Assembly (NCBI RefSeq): GCF_000526695.1
Contig: NZ_JAGO01000002.1
Location: 1-52,699, forward strand
Reading direction: 5' to 3'
DNA: 52,699 nt
From: Carnimonas nigrificans ATCC BAA-78
Lineage (GTDB): Bacteria; Pseudomonadota; Gammaproteobacteria; Pseudomonadales; Halomonadaceae
Below the pieces are notes generated by a model, which worked only from the letters and a program-made list of their open reading frames with translations, searched no databases and was not told where the DNA came from. Positions 1-8,073 of this stretch are shown one piece after another (the first letter of the stretch is position 1; every line of letters begins with the position of its first letter). Both the position numbers and the translations under genes were made by a program.

Positions 1-327
1 ATATCAGGCAGACCATTAAAACGTTGCCGTTTTGTAGTTGCCGACAAGGGATATGATAGCCAGTCCCTGCGTCATTATTGTTCCAGCAAGGGAGTCCGTC
101 CCATTATTCCTTATCGTCGAATGCGCAGGACTCCCCGCCCGGGACTGCCATATCAATTTGACAAGCCCCGGTATCGCCAACGTAATGCTGTAGAAAGGTT
201 ATTTGGCTGGCTAAAGGAAAAACGCCGAATCAACTCTCGCTTTGACAAATTGGCCAGTAGCTTCAATGCCATGGTGACACTGGCCTGCATTGGGCGCTGT
301 ATGCGAGCAGACTTTTCAGACAGAACC
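1..327 (+). mobile_element. IS5-family insertion sequence, right part (truncated by window edge)
   Basis: The 3' part of an insertion sequence. Its terminal inverted repeat reads, from the outside, GGTTCTGTCTGAAAAGT (reverse complement of about 311-327). The same end occurs at 52406 in opposite orientation, which fixes the boundary. The next three bases are TAA on both copies, which fits the TNA target preference of the IS1031-type group of the IS5 family. The left end lies outside the window. The insertion lies inside yddG. Confidence 0.9.
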
Positions 328-330
328 TAA
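1..330 (+). CDS. IS5-family transposase, C-terminal part
   Basis: Partial coding region, open from base 1 to a TAA at 328-330. It keeps the C-terminal half of a DDE transposase: the second acidic motif (ADKGYDS, about residues 14-20 of the visible part) and the Y-x2-R-x3-E-x6-K signature of the IS4/IS5 superfamily (RYRQRNAVERLFGWLKEK, codons near 169-222). Elements of this group usually split the transposase over two overlapping frames; only the second part is visible. The stop codon is not in the IS: it comes from the TAA target triplet beside the inverted repeat, at both ends of the window. Compared with the copy at 52403-52699 I see two base differences in 297 (one silent, one Pro/Leu at about 167). 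Confidence 0.9.
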   Translation: MSGRPLKRCRFVVADKGYDSQSLRHYCSSKGVRPIIPYRRMRRTPRPGLPYQFDKPRYRQRNAVERLFGWLKEKRRINSRFDKLASSFNAMVTLACIGRCMRADFSDRT

Positions 331-720
331 CATGGCGGTTATAAATCCGGGAATAATCAGCAAAGTAGTACGTTGACCGTTGAAAATAATGGCCGCCATA
401 ATGGTCAGGGTGGGCCACAGATAATTTACCATGCCAACTTCGATTGCTTGATGATTATTACTGGCGAATCCAATCGAAAGGCACAGGCACAACTCGTAAG
501 AGACGAACAGTAACGTCCCCCAAATCAAATAACGGCGCGGAAAGCTATTCAATTTAGGGAATCCGATAGTAAATATTAGCAAAAGAGAAGCGATGGTATA
601 TACCATTGCGGCCCCGCTGACAGGTCCGATGCTTTGGCTAACTTCTCTGAGCAAGCCCACCATGGAGCTCCACAGGAATATGGCCAACAGCCCAATGGAG
701 GTTGCTTTTCTGCTTTTCAT
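328..720 (-). pseudogene. yddG: yddG (EamA-family amino acid exporter) truncated by IS insertion
   Basis: N-terminal fragment of an inner-membrane exporter of the drug/metabolite (EamA) superfamily. The first ~131 residues from an ATG at 720 match my memory of E. coli YddG, an aromatic amino acid/paraquat exporter of about 293 residues. Recognisable motifs are IFLWSSMVGLLR near the start, LLLIFTIGFP, FVSYELCLCLSIGFA and the conserved HQAIEVGMVNYLWP. About four transmembrane segments remain. The frame ends where the IS inverted repeat begins (327), so half or more of the protein is missing and function is presumably lost. It follows the aldehyde dehydrogenase gene in the same direction with a 110-base gap, so it may once have been the last gene of that operon. 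An upstream in-frame start at 792 is possible but adds a non-YddG leader. Confidence 0.85.
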
Positions 721-832
721 TATCGACATGACGTGTCCATTAAAAAAAGGCCGTCTAAAATCGGGTCCGGCCATGACAAAACCAATTAACATGGCCGGAA
801 TTAGTGGGGCATATAAAGTTAGCGATCCGGGA

Positions 833-2329
833 TTAACTCAGGCCACCTATCCAGATGGTTTTCAACTCCGTGTATTGATCGTGTGCCCATGCGGACTTGT
901 CGCGCCCGCCAAAGCCGGATTCCTTGTAGCCACCGAAAGGGGTAGTCACATCACCTTCACCGAAGCAATTAATTGTGACCGTGCCTGCTCTAATAGCTCG
1001 CGACAGTTTTATCGCATTCCGTAAATTACTGGTGTATATAGACGCTGCCAGACCATAGTTGGAGTCATTGGCTAGCTCAACGGCCTGCTCCAGGGTGCTG
1101 AAGGTTGTCACCGCTAGCACTGGCCCGAAAATCTCCTCTCTGAATAAACGACTGTCGGTGCCGACACCATCTACCACAGTAGGATCGACGAACATCTCTT
1201 TACTGGCGTTGCCACCACATACGACATCCAGTTGTTCTTCGCTTGCGCGTTTAATGTAGGTGCGCACTTTGTCGAAGTGGGCTTTGCTTACCATTGAACC
1301 GAGGTTGTGATTGGGGTCCAGTGGGTCTCCCAATTTCCATTCTTTCAATTGAATGAGAAGGCGCTTCAGCAGTTCGTCCTTGATATCTTCATGCACGAGT
1401 AAGCGTGAAGAGGCCGAGCAATTTTCCCCCATATTCCAGAATGCGCCATTGGCAATATGCTCGGCCACTACGTCCAGGTCCTCGGCATCTGGAAGTACGA
1501 TGGCCGGATTTTTGCCGCCGCACTCAAGTACGATCTGCTTCAGATTCGATTCGGATGCATATTTGAGGAATAAACGCCCTGTCTCGGTCGATCCGGTGAA
1601 GCTGACCATCGCAATATCCTGATGACGCCCAATGGCTTCACCCACCTCACGGCCGCCTCCGGGGACAACATTGAAGATGCCATCAGGTACTCCCGCCTGG
1701 TGAGCAAGTTCTGCAACCCGCAGCGCCGTCAGTGTCGTTTCCTTGGCAGGTTTGACTACAATCGAGCAGCCTGCTGCCAGCGCTGGACCAATTTTCCAGG
1801 CCAGCATAAGGATCGGGAAGTTCCATGGCAGCACTAGTCCTACAACACCGACCGGCTCGCGCACCACTAATGCCAAACTCTCATTACCGACCGGTGCGGT
1901 ATGGTCGTAGATCTTGTCGATCAGTTCGGCATGCCAACGAATGGTATGGATTGCTTCGGGAATATCAGTAAGCTGGCATTCTCTGACCGGCTTGCCGCTA
2001 TCAAGGCTCTCCATGACGGATAGCTCATGTGTGTGCTGTTCCAGCAGATCGGCGAAAGCCAGTAATATTTCCTTGCGCTCTGAAGGTGCTAGATGTTGCC
2101 AGCGGCCATCCTCAAAGGCACTTTTGGCCTGGGCAACAGCCAGTTCAACATCGTCGGCGTCACAGGCCGCTATATCGGCCAAATGTTCGCCGGTGGCGGG
2201 GTTGATACTTTCAAAGGTGTTGCCTGCCGCCGCAGTCTGGAATTTTCCGCCAATAAAAGGCTGGGTTGGGAACTTCATGTCAGCAGCGAGAGCTACGTAC
2301 TGCTGAGCATCGAGTAACTCTACTGTCAT
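833..2329 (-). CDS. NAD(P)-dependent aldehyde dehydrogenase, PuuC/KGSADH-like
   Basis: A 498-residue cytoplasmic aldehyde dehydrogenase of usual family length. Visible motifs are the PWNFP segment (168-172), the cofactor loop VSFTGSTETGR (242-252), the general base Glu269 in LECGGKNPA and the nucleophile Cys304 in GENCSAS, followed by the EEIFGPV motif. The overall look is closest to the PuuC (gamma-glutamyl-aminobutyraldehyde) group. Its start overlaps the stop of the DapA-family gene by four bases (ATGA), indicating translational coupling. With an FAD oxidase and a DapA-like enzyme upstream, the natural reading is that it oxidises the semialdehyde made by those enzymes. 2-Oxoglutarate semialdehyde is a candidate, but this is inference. 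Family certain, substrate uncertain. Confidence 0.9.
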   Translation of the reverse strand: MTVELLDAQQYVALAADMKFPTQPFIGGKFQTAAAGNTFESINPATGEHLADIAACDADDVELAVAQAKSAFEDGRWQHLAPSERKEILLAFADLLEQHTHELSVMESLDSGKPVRECQLTDIPEAIHTIRWHAELIDKIYDHTAPVGNESLALVVREPVGVVGLVLPWNFPILMLAWKIGPALAAGCSIVVKPAKETTLTALRVAELAHQAGVPDGIFNVVPGGGREVGEAIGRHQDIAMVSFTGSTETGRLFLKYASESNLKQIVLECGGKNPAIVLPDAEDLDVVAEHIANGAFWNMGENCSASSRLLVHEDIKDELLKRLLIQLKEWKLGDPLDPNHNLGSMVSKAHFDKVRTYIKRASEEQLDVVCGGNASKEMFVDPTVVDGVGTDSRLFREEIFGPVLAVTTFSTLEQAVELANDSNYGLAASIYTSNLRNAIKLSRAIRAGTVTINCFGEGDVTTPFGGYKESGFGGRDKSAWAHDQYTELKTIWIGGLS

Positions 2330-3237
2330 GCTGTTGCCCCCGTAATGCTAGCCACTTCTTTCTTGAGCGTGGTGATGATTCCTTGCAGCATTTTCTTTTT
2401 ATCGTCTTCCATGGCTTGCAGAGGAGCGCGCACGCCACCGGGATGTAATCCAATCAGCTCGCAGCCATACTTGATTGACTGCACAAACTTGCCCGATTCC
2501 TCGAGAAAATCCATCAAGGGCATCATGGCGGACATAATACGGCGTCCCTTGTCGAAATCCTTCTCGACCACACATGCTTGATAGAGTGCGATGTGCTCGC
2601 GTGGCAGGAAGTTGGATCCCGCGCATACCCAGCTGCGAGCCCCCCATGCGAAAAATTCCAGTGCTTGATCATCCCAGCCGCATGAGAGCTGAATGCTGGG
2701 GAATTCGCGCTGCAATAGATGAAGCTGAGATGTCTGCCCCGAACTTTCCTTGATGCCGATGATATTGCTGCTGCCTTCGGTTACCTGCTGGAAGTATTCG
2801 CGTCCCATTGATACGCCCATTCGCGCTGGGTAGTTGTAAAGAATGATGGGTAAGCCTGCCGCCTTGTCGATGGCAAGTGCATGCGCCGCGTTTTCTTGTT
2901 CATTTGGCAACGCATAAGGGGGAGAGGTCACCAGGATGGCATCCGCCCCGATTGCTTTGGCTGCCTTGGCATACTCGATGGCATCAGCGGTTCGCATAGC
3001 GCCGGTGCCCACTATAAGAGGAATTCGTGAGCCGATAATCCCCTTGGCTTTCTCGGCCAACATGACACGTTCCTCCGGGGTATGCGCGTAATATTCCCCC
3101 GTGGATCCAGCGACGATGATGCCGTGTACTCCTGCCTCTATCAGATGCTCCAGCACCTCTTCAAATGCCTGGATGTCGATCTCACCCTCGGAGGTGAGAG
3201 GAGTAATGGCTGGGGTATAAATGCCTTCGAGTTTCAT
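2326..3237 (-). CDS. DapA-family (DHDPS/NAL) lyase or deaminase
   Basis: A 303-residue class I aldolase-fold protein of the dihydrodipicolinate synthase/N-acetylneuraminate lyase family. The GTTGE-like motif is GSTGE (44-48). The catalytic Tyr134 sits in ILYNYPARMG, with the carboxylate-binding Arg139 retained, and the Schiff-base Lys163 is in GIKESSG. Placement between an FAD oxidase/MFS transporter and an aldehyde dehydrogenase argues against a lysine-biosynthesis role. In hydroxyproline catabolism a member of this family (HypD/LhpC) deaminates pyrroline-4-hydroxy-2-carboxylate to 2-oxoglutarate semialdehyde; in sugar-acid pathways other members are dehydratases. It overlaps the downstream dehydrogenase by four bases. 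The exact reaction cannot be decided from sequence reading. Confidence 0.88.
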   Translation of the reverse strand: MKLEGIYTPAITPLTSEGEIDIQAFEEVLEHLIEAGVHGIIVAGSTGEYYAHTPEERVMLAEKAKGIIGSRIPLIVGTGAMRTADAIEYAKAAKAIGADAILVTSPPYALPNEQENAAHALAIDKAAGLPIILYNYPARMGVSMGREYFQQVTEGSSNIIGIKESSGQTSQLHLLQREFPSIQLSCGWDDQALEFFAWGARSWVCAGSNFLPREHIALYQACVVEKDFDKGRRIMSAMMPLMDFLEESGKFVQSIKYGCELIGLHPGGVRAPLQAMEDDKKKMLQGIITTLKKEVASITGATA

Positions 3238-3283
3238 GGAAAACGCCTTGTACTGGTTGATAAAAAGTTATGGACTGTGAGGG

Positions 3284-4615
3284 TTAGCGTGCCAATGAAG
3301 CAGCCTCATGTAGCGTCATGGCACGGGTTTCAGGTGCGAGTAACCACGATGCCAGTAGCCCGACCAATGTGACAGCCGCAGCGGCATACATGGTGTTATC
3401 AATGCCGATGGTTTGAAGGGATATTGGTACTAACCAGGTACCTACCGCTGCGCCGATACGTGACATGGATGAACCGAAGCCCACGGCGAGTGTACGAAGT
3501 TCAGTAGGAAATATTTCGTTGGGGTAAACAAGCTCAAGAATTTGTGCTCCACCAATGGCAATTGCATAAATGCCAAACAGGATGAGCACCGATATTTCGC
3601 CGCTGTCTGACATGGCCCCCAGTCCTAATAGCGCTATGCCAGACCATAAAAAACTATGGATGACCAGAGGGCGCCTACCGAGAACATTGACCAGGCTAGT
3701 GCCCAGCACACAGCCGACAACAAACAGCATGGTAATGACGATTGATCCCAACGCTTCCCAATCACCGGTTAAATGAAGTGCCTGCATTACTTTGGGAGCG
3801 AAGGCATAGACAGCGAAGACCGGAATAACGGCACATGTCCAGAAGATGGTGATAAATATCAGACGAGGCCCATAGCCAGAGCGCAGCAGGCTGACAAGAG
3901 ACGCACAGGATTCGCTCTGTTGCTCGGGCAGGTTTTTCAGTGAGAAGCCATTTCCATACACTTTGCGGATTACGTTCTCCGCTTCATTGAACCGGCCCTT
4001 GCTAACGAGCCAACGCGGTGATTCCGGTGTGCCTAACCGGACAATCAACAGGAAAACTCCAATCACCAGAGGGCTTGCAAGAATCAAGCGCCATGAGCTT
4101 TCACCAGCGTATTGTAAAGTCGTGAGTCCGACCAGATAGGCAAGCGCTGCACCCGCGAAGAACAAAATCGTTAAGGCTGCCAAAAAGGGACCACGGTTCT
4201 TTTTGGGTAAAAATTCTGCCAGTAACCCTCCGGCCACCGGGTATTCGACTCCTATCCCTATTCCAATGACGAATCGTAGGATGAACAGCGCCATGCCTGA
4301 TTCCGCCCACAAAGAGCCGAGAGAACATAGTACGAACACGAGCGGGCCCAGGAAATAGAGTTTCTGACGCCCAATATATGATGGTAACCATCCCCCTAAA
4401 AATCCGCCGAAAAACATGCCGAACAAGGTCGAGGCAGCGATCATTCCTTGCCAAAAATCACTGAGTTTAAGCTCATTGGCCAGAGGAATCAGAACCACGC
4501 CAATGATGCTGAGCACATAGCCATCGAGTAGCCAGGCGCCGCCGGTGCGTACCATTAGCAGGCGGTGGAAGCCATTTAGCGGTACGTCTTCAATCGAGTG
4601 TTGCTGTTCGGTCAT
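3284..4615 (-). CDS. MFS transporter, sugar-porter-like (SV2/metabolite:H+ symporter type)
   Basis: A 443-residue polytopic membrane protein with about 12 hydrophobic segments. The MFS signature after TM2 is degenerate (GGWLPSYIGRQKLYFLG, about 73-89). RFVIGIGIGVEYPVAGGLLAEFLPKKNRG follows around TM4-5, and PESPRWLVSKGRF lies in the central loop, all as in the sugar-porter/aromatic-acid groups. The start is supported by GGAAGA six bases upstream. It lies between the FAD oxidase and the DapA-family enzyme, with about 40-base gaps on each side, so it is probably the uptake system for the compound this operon degrades. Substrate unknown. Confidence 0.88.
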   Translation of the reverse strand: MTEQQHSIEDVPLNGFHRLLMVRTGGAWLLDGYVLSIIGVVLIPLANELKLSDFWQGMIAASTLFGMFFGGFLGGWLPSYIGRQKLYFLGPLVFVLCSLGSLWAESGMALFILRFVIGIGIGVEYPVAGGLLAEFLPKKNRGPFLAALTILFFAGAALAYLVGLTTLQYAGESSWRLILASPLVIGVFLLIVRLGTPESPRWLVSKGRFNEAENVIRKVYGNGFSLKNLPEQQSESCASLVSLLRSGYGPRLIFITIFWTCAVIPVFAVYAFAPKVMQALHLTGDWEALGSIVITMLFVVGCVLGTSLVNVLGRRPLVIHSFLWSGIALLGLGAMSDSGEISVLILFGIYAIAIGGAQILELVYPNEIFPTELRTLAVGFGSSMSRIGAAVGTWLVPISLQTIGIDNTMYAAAAVTLVGLLASWLLAPETRAMTLHEAASLAR

Positions 4616-4652
4616 GATTCTTCTTCCGTAAAGGTGGGAAGGGGAAGTGGCG

Positions 4653-6083
4653 TCAGATTTCAGCGCCAGCTTTTAATTGCCCCCACCAGAGGGCGGTGTT
4701 TATTCCAAATGAAAGAAGTGGCTCGTGGGGTAGCCTGGGGGGAGGCGTTGATCCCATAAGAAAATCAATCAACGTATCCTGTTTGCCTGCCAGCCAATCT
4801 GCCAACAGTGCGCCAGTGGCAGTGCCTCTGACCGTGCCTAGTCCATTACAGCCCAATGCACCGTAGACATTGGGTCCAAGCTGGCCGAAGTAGCCTGAGC
4901 CATTGCGCGTCATGCCCAGGCAGCCCCCCCAGGTGTATTCGAAATCGACTGTGGAAAGCTGGGGAAAACGCTGCTCGAAGGATCGTCTGTGAACAGCAAG
5001 AAAACGTTCGTTATAACCCGATTTGGCGGCTCCGTTAGGATTAAAACTGAAGCTGTTGCGCACCAGAATGCGATGGTCGGGTGTCAGTCTGAGGGTAGTG
5101 CCAAAGGGGTCGGCAGGAATAACTCCCCAACTGCTCAAGGCACCGATTTCGCTCTGTTCCGTGGCGCTAAGCGGACGTGTCAAACTGCCATAGGTGAAGA
5201 GCGGTACCAGGGTTTTAGGGAGCAGACCAAAATGGGTGCCAAAGGTATTATTCGCGAGAATTAACTGCTTGGCAGTGATCGTGCCATGGGGGTGATGAAG
5301 CGTAATATAGGGGCCATATTCCACAGCGGTAATGGGCGTATTTTCGAATAGCTCAACATTATCGGGCAGTGTATCTGCTAACCCTTTAACGAGTGCGGAA
5401 GGCTGTACCAACATGGTACCCGGGGTGTACAGCGCTTTCTGATAGTAGTTTGTGCCCAGCAATTGGCCTAGCTCTGCGCCCTCAATCATCTGGCAAGGCT
5501 GGCCCAGTCTTTCAAGCCCTCCCTGATAGGCCTTAAGTACAGCATTGCCTTTGGCGCTCGCTGCTGCCTGATATTTACCTGCATGTTGTAACTGGGCATC
5601 GGCTAACTGGTGCTCTTCCACCAGTGCTTTCAACATCATTTGCCCTTTCCTGTTCAGCGCCAGCGTATGAGCGGCAATGCGGTGGTCACCAATATAGTCA
5701 GGTGCACTGATATCGTGAGGAACATCAATCAGGAAACCCGCATTTCGGCCTGAAGCACCGAAACCTACTTCTTGCGCATCAATCAAAAGGATGCGGTCAT
5801 CCGGAAAGTTATGTGCCAATTGACGTGCGGCTGACAGACCGGTGAAGCCTGCTCCTAGCACTACCCAAGGGGCTTTCAGGTCTTGCTCGGGCGTTGGCAT
5901 CGCAATTCGCGTCCGGCTGGTATAGAACCACCCTGGCGTTTTGTCATCCTGGGGAAGAGCGCTGACCCGATGAGAATGACGAGTCGTTGTGGCGTAGTTC
6001 AGTGGACGTCCACGCGCATTTTCTGATGTGGGGTCCGCGAGCTTTTTCTTGTCGATAGAGGAGCGAAAGTGTAATACAGACAT
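4653..6083 (-). CDS. FAD-dependent amino acid/amine oxidoreductase (DAO family, PuuB-like)
   Basis: From the ATG at 6083 the protein has 476 residues. The dinucleotide-binding motif VVLGAGFTGLSAA is at about 74-86, followed by the DAO-family continuation IDAQEVGFGASGRNAGF. The C-terminal half carries the conserved WGGCLGMTRNGSGYFG and ALGCNGLGTVRGTATGALLADW segments typical of PuuB/glycine-oxidase-like enzymes. An unusual hydrophilic leader of about 70 residues precedes the FAD domain. I chose 6083 over an in-frame start at 6125 because a GGGGTC sequence lies just upstream of it and nothing comparable precedes 6125. By family it oxidises an amine or D-/imino acid C-N bond, giving an imine. 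First enzyme gene of the operon after the GntR gene; substrate inferred only in outline. Confidence 0.87.
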   Translation of the reverse strand: MSVLHFRSSIDKKKLADPTSENARGRPLNYATTTRHSHRVSALPQDDKTPGWFYTSRTRIAMPTPEQDLKAPWVVLGAGFTGLSAARQLAHNFPDDRILLIDAQEVGFGASGRNAGFLIDVPHDISAPDYIGDHRIAAHTLALNRKGQMMLKALVEEHQLADAQLQHAGKYQAAASAKGNAVLKAYQGGLERLGQPCQMIEGAELGQLLGTNYYQKALYTPGTMLVQPSALVKGLADTLPDNVELFENTPITAVEYGPYITLHHPHGTITAKQLILANNTFGTHFGLLPKTLVPLFTYGSLTRPLSATEQSEIGALSSWGVIPADPFGTTLRLTPDHRILVRNSFSFNPNGAAKSGYNERFLAVHRRSFEQRFPQLSTVDFEYTWGGCLGMTRNGSGYFGQLGPNVYGALGCNGLGTVRGTATGALLADWLAGKQDTLIDFLMGSTPPPRLPHEPLLSFGINTALWWGQLKAGAEI

Positions 6084-6111
6084 CGTTGGTGACCCCACAT
6101 TAGTATTGGGT

Positions 6112-6122
6112 TGTCCTGGACA
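6112..6122. promoter_or_regulatory. Candidate GntR operator (palindrome TGTCC-T-GGACA)
   Basis: A perfect 11-base palindrome, TGTCCTGGACA, sits 29 bases upstream of the oxidase start. FCD-type GntR regulators commonly bind short TGT/ACA palindromes. A related GTGTGGACAA with an outer TTGTC occurs in the gntR promoter region (6977-6996). This is a candidate only. Confidence 0.35.
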
Positions 6123-6212
6123 CATTTGAAGGTATATAGGGCAATAGTATGGTGATGTGATTAAAAGTAATGATTTAACTGGTGTTGTCTTGGTTATTAA
6201 ATAGATACATAT

Positions 6213-6938
6213 CTACGCTTCGTCTGGTATCACGTATTCCATTAGATGCTGTCGAGATAATTCCCAATGTTCTCGTACCAATTGTTCAACCTTTTGGCTG
6301 TCTCGGTTCTCTATCGCTGTGATGATCTGGTCATGATGAGCTATCGCTTTATCCATATCTTCTTTGTGCCCTAGCGCTGATTGAGCTGAATAAAACGTAT
6401 GAGCGAGCCGTGCATGATCTATCAATAAGCGCTGCAAACTTGCCAGCAGATAGTCGTTATATGACATGACTCCAATCATGTAGTGGAACTGATTGTTATA
6501 ATAGACGCGAGCGTTAGTATCATTGGATACCATTGACTGCCGAAGATGTTGTTGGATATTTTTCAGCTCCTGAAGCTGTTCTTTTGTTGCATGAGTAGCA
6601 GCTAACAGTGATACGGCGGTATAGATAAGTGGGGCTGCCAAAAAGAAACTGTGCAACGCTTGATAGTTCATCGCTGTCACTCTGGCCGGGCGGTTCTGTT
6701 CAAGAACGATGTAACCTTCCACTGCTAACGTTCTCATTATTTCCCTCACAGGCGGGCGAGAGAGGCCAAACTCGTGGCCGAGAGACAGTTCATCCACGAC
6801 AGAGCCAGGTGCGATTTCCATGCTGATGATGCGGCGTCTTAATGTTGCCTCAAGCGATGACTTGCGGCCGAACTCCGCCCCTGTCATCGGCATGGAAACA
6901 GACCGTCCTGAGTTGCGTGAATCTCTTTGTCTTTTCAT
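6213..6938 (-). CDS. GntR-family transcriptional regulator, FCD (FadR) subfamily
   Basis: A 241-residue regulator. The winged-helix GntR domain spans about residues 25-95, with LGHEFGLSRPPVREIMRTLAVEGYIVLE as the recognition helix and wing. It is followed by an all-helical FCD ligand-binding domain with metal-ligand-type histidines (NQFHYMIG, AHHDQIITAIENRD, REHWELSRQHLMEY). It is transcribed in the same direction as, and 130 bases ahead of, the oxidase-transporter-DapA-dehydrogenase block, so it is the likely local regulator. GntR regulators (HypR) occupy this position in some hydroxyproline clusters. A second in-frame ATG at 6893 is possible; the one at 6938 has GAAGAT just upstream. Confidence 0.9.
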   Translation of the reverse strand: MKRQRDSRNSGRSVSMPMTGAEFGRKSSLEATLRRRIISMEIAPGSVVDELSLGHEFGLSRPPVREIMRTLAVEGYIVLEQNRPARVTAMNYQALHSFFLAAPLIYTAVSLLAATHATKEQLQELKNIQQHLRQSMVSNDTNARVYYNNQFHYMIGVMSYNDYLLASLQRLLIDHARLAHTFYSAQSALGHKEDMDKAIAHHDQIITAIENRDSQKVEQLVREHWELSRQHLMEYVIPDEA

Positions 6939-7350
6939 TGTCTATCTTCTGAATACAATTTTTATTCACGGTAATGTTGTCGGATAGTGTGGACAATTCA
7001 CCTTTCGTCGTTGCGACCAAAGGGTAAAAATAAGCAGGAGCTCGACATATATGGATTATCGACGCCATGAATCAGGAAGAGATGCATGCTGAAGCATGCA
7101 TTTTTGACCGTAACCACCATATTTTTCATAAAGCAATACGACATCAGTCACTGATTGCAGTGATGATAGAGTGGGCAATCATGGCTGGTCTGGCGCTATG
7201 AGTTACATGCCAGAAGAGGGAGTTATAGGGAGCTGGCAGGTGGATAATAATGTGTGTCGCGGCCCTTATGGCGTTATTACGCTACAGGTCGCATGGTGTC
7301 CGAACTGTTTAAGAGGCTTCAAACAGCTCAGACAATAGGATGGCTGTTAA
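6939..7350. other. Intergenic region: gntR promoter side and a hairpin
   Basis: No convincing gene. The gntR promoter should lie in the left part, which includes the dyad TTGTC(6977-6981)/GACAA(6992-6996). A perfect hairpin, ATGCATGC-TGAA-GCATGCAT, at 7082-7101 is followed by T residues on the plus strand, but no plus-strand gene precedes it. The rest shows nothing I recognise. Confidence 0.5.
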
Positions 7351-8073
7351 TCAGGCTTTCTGGGAGGTAACCGTTTTTCGAGTATAACCACGTTGCGCGA
7401 GGGCAGCGTCGATTTGCGCCAATACGGTTTCCAGCGGCAGGGTAGAGTCAATATCTACAATGGGCGCGCCCTGGTATTCAAGCTTTGGCGTGATATCTAT
7501 TTTTCTTTTTAATGCCGCTCGATCATGGTCAAGCTTTCTCGCATAAGCAGTGTCAATATCGACATTAAGCCGAATAACAAGATCAGGACGATGGCTGGTC
7601 ATCCACTTGAAAGCATTGAGTTCATAATCCGCAAGTTTTGCCACCAATGGGCTGCCTTCACGTGTAGGGGGCATTTTTATCCCATCATAGGCGCGCGGAT
7701 AAGCCATTTGCGGGTATCGGTCGGTAACGATCGTATTGCCCTTTTCATGCAGTGACAGCATTCGTTTAAAACGCTTGATCCTGCGATGCACGAAGAAGGC
7801 ATTGACCAGAGCGGGCAATAGCTCAGGGAGCTTGTTGCTCTCCACACGCTGTTTCGACTTCGAGCCTTTTTTCTTGATCTTCTTGCCCAGGAACTGACCC
7901 ACCAGCGGCCATTGGATTATTTTCCTGAAGATGGTGCCTGACTGTTTACCCAGGTGTACTGCCTCGGTAGGGCCATACTGCCGCAGCCGGTTGACTACGA
8001 ATTCGCCTACCGTTGACTTGCCTGAGCCGTCGCAGCCAATAATGGCGATAATAGGGGGTGTTGATTGTTCCAT
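7351..8073 (-). CDS. P-loop nucleotide kinase, thymidylate-kinase-like
   Basis: A 240-residue cytoplasmic protein with a Walker A motif at 13-21 (GCDGSGKST) and a TDRYPQMAYPRAYDG segment that corresponds to the DRY/DRW region of thymidylate-kinase-like enzymes. A basic stretch at about 60-80 (KKIKKKGSKSKQR) resembles a surface loop. It ends with VIRLNVDIDTAYARK, the usual region with lid-type arginines. It is not the housekeeping tmk: the sequence departs in the lid and it stands alone. Such stand-alone kinases have been seen near polysaccharide or lipid genes, but no such neighbours are here. Product substrate unknown. Confidence 0.75.
   Translation of the reverse strand: MEQSTPPIIAIIGCDGSGKSTVGEFVVNRLRQYGPTEAVHLGKQSGTIFRKIIQWPLVGQFLGKKIKKKGSKSKQRVESNKLPELLPALVNAFFVHRRIKRFKRMLSLHEKGNTIVTDRYPQMAYPRAYDGIKMPPTREGSPLVAKLADYELNAFKWMTSHRPDLVIRLNVDIDTAYARKLDHDRAALKRKIDITPKLEYQGAPIVDIDSTLPLETVLAQIDAALAQRGYTRKTVTSQKA

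Noticed and set aside
7082-7105. Intrinsic terminator
   Set aside because: Good hairpin and T-run, but no plus-strand gene ends upstream; on the minus strand the T-run is absent.
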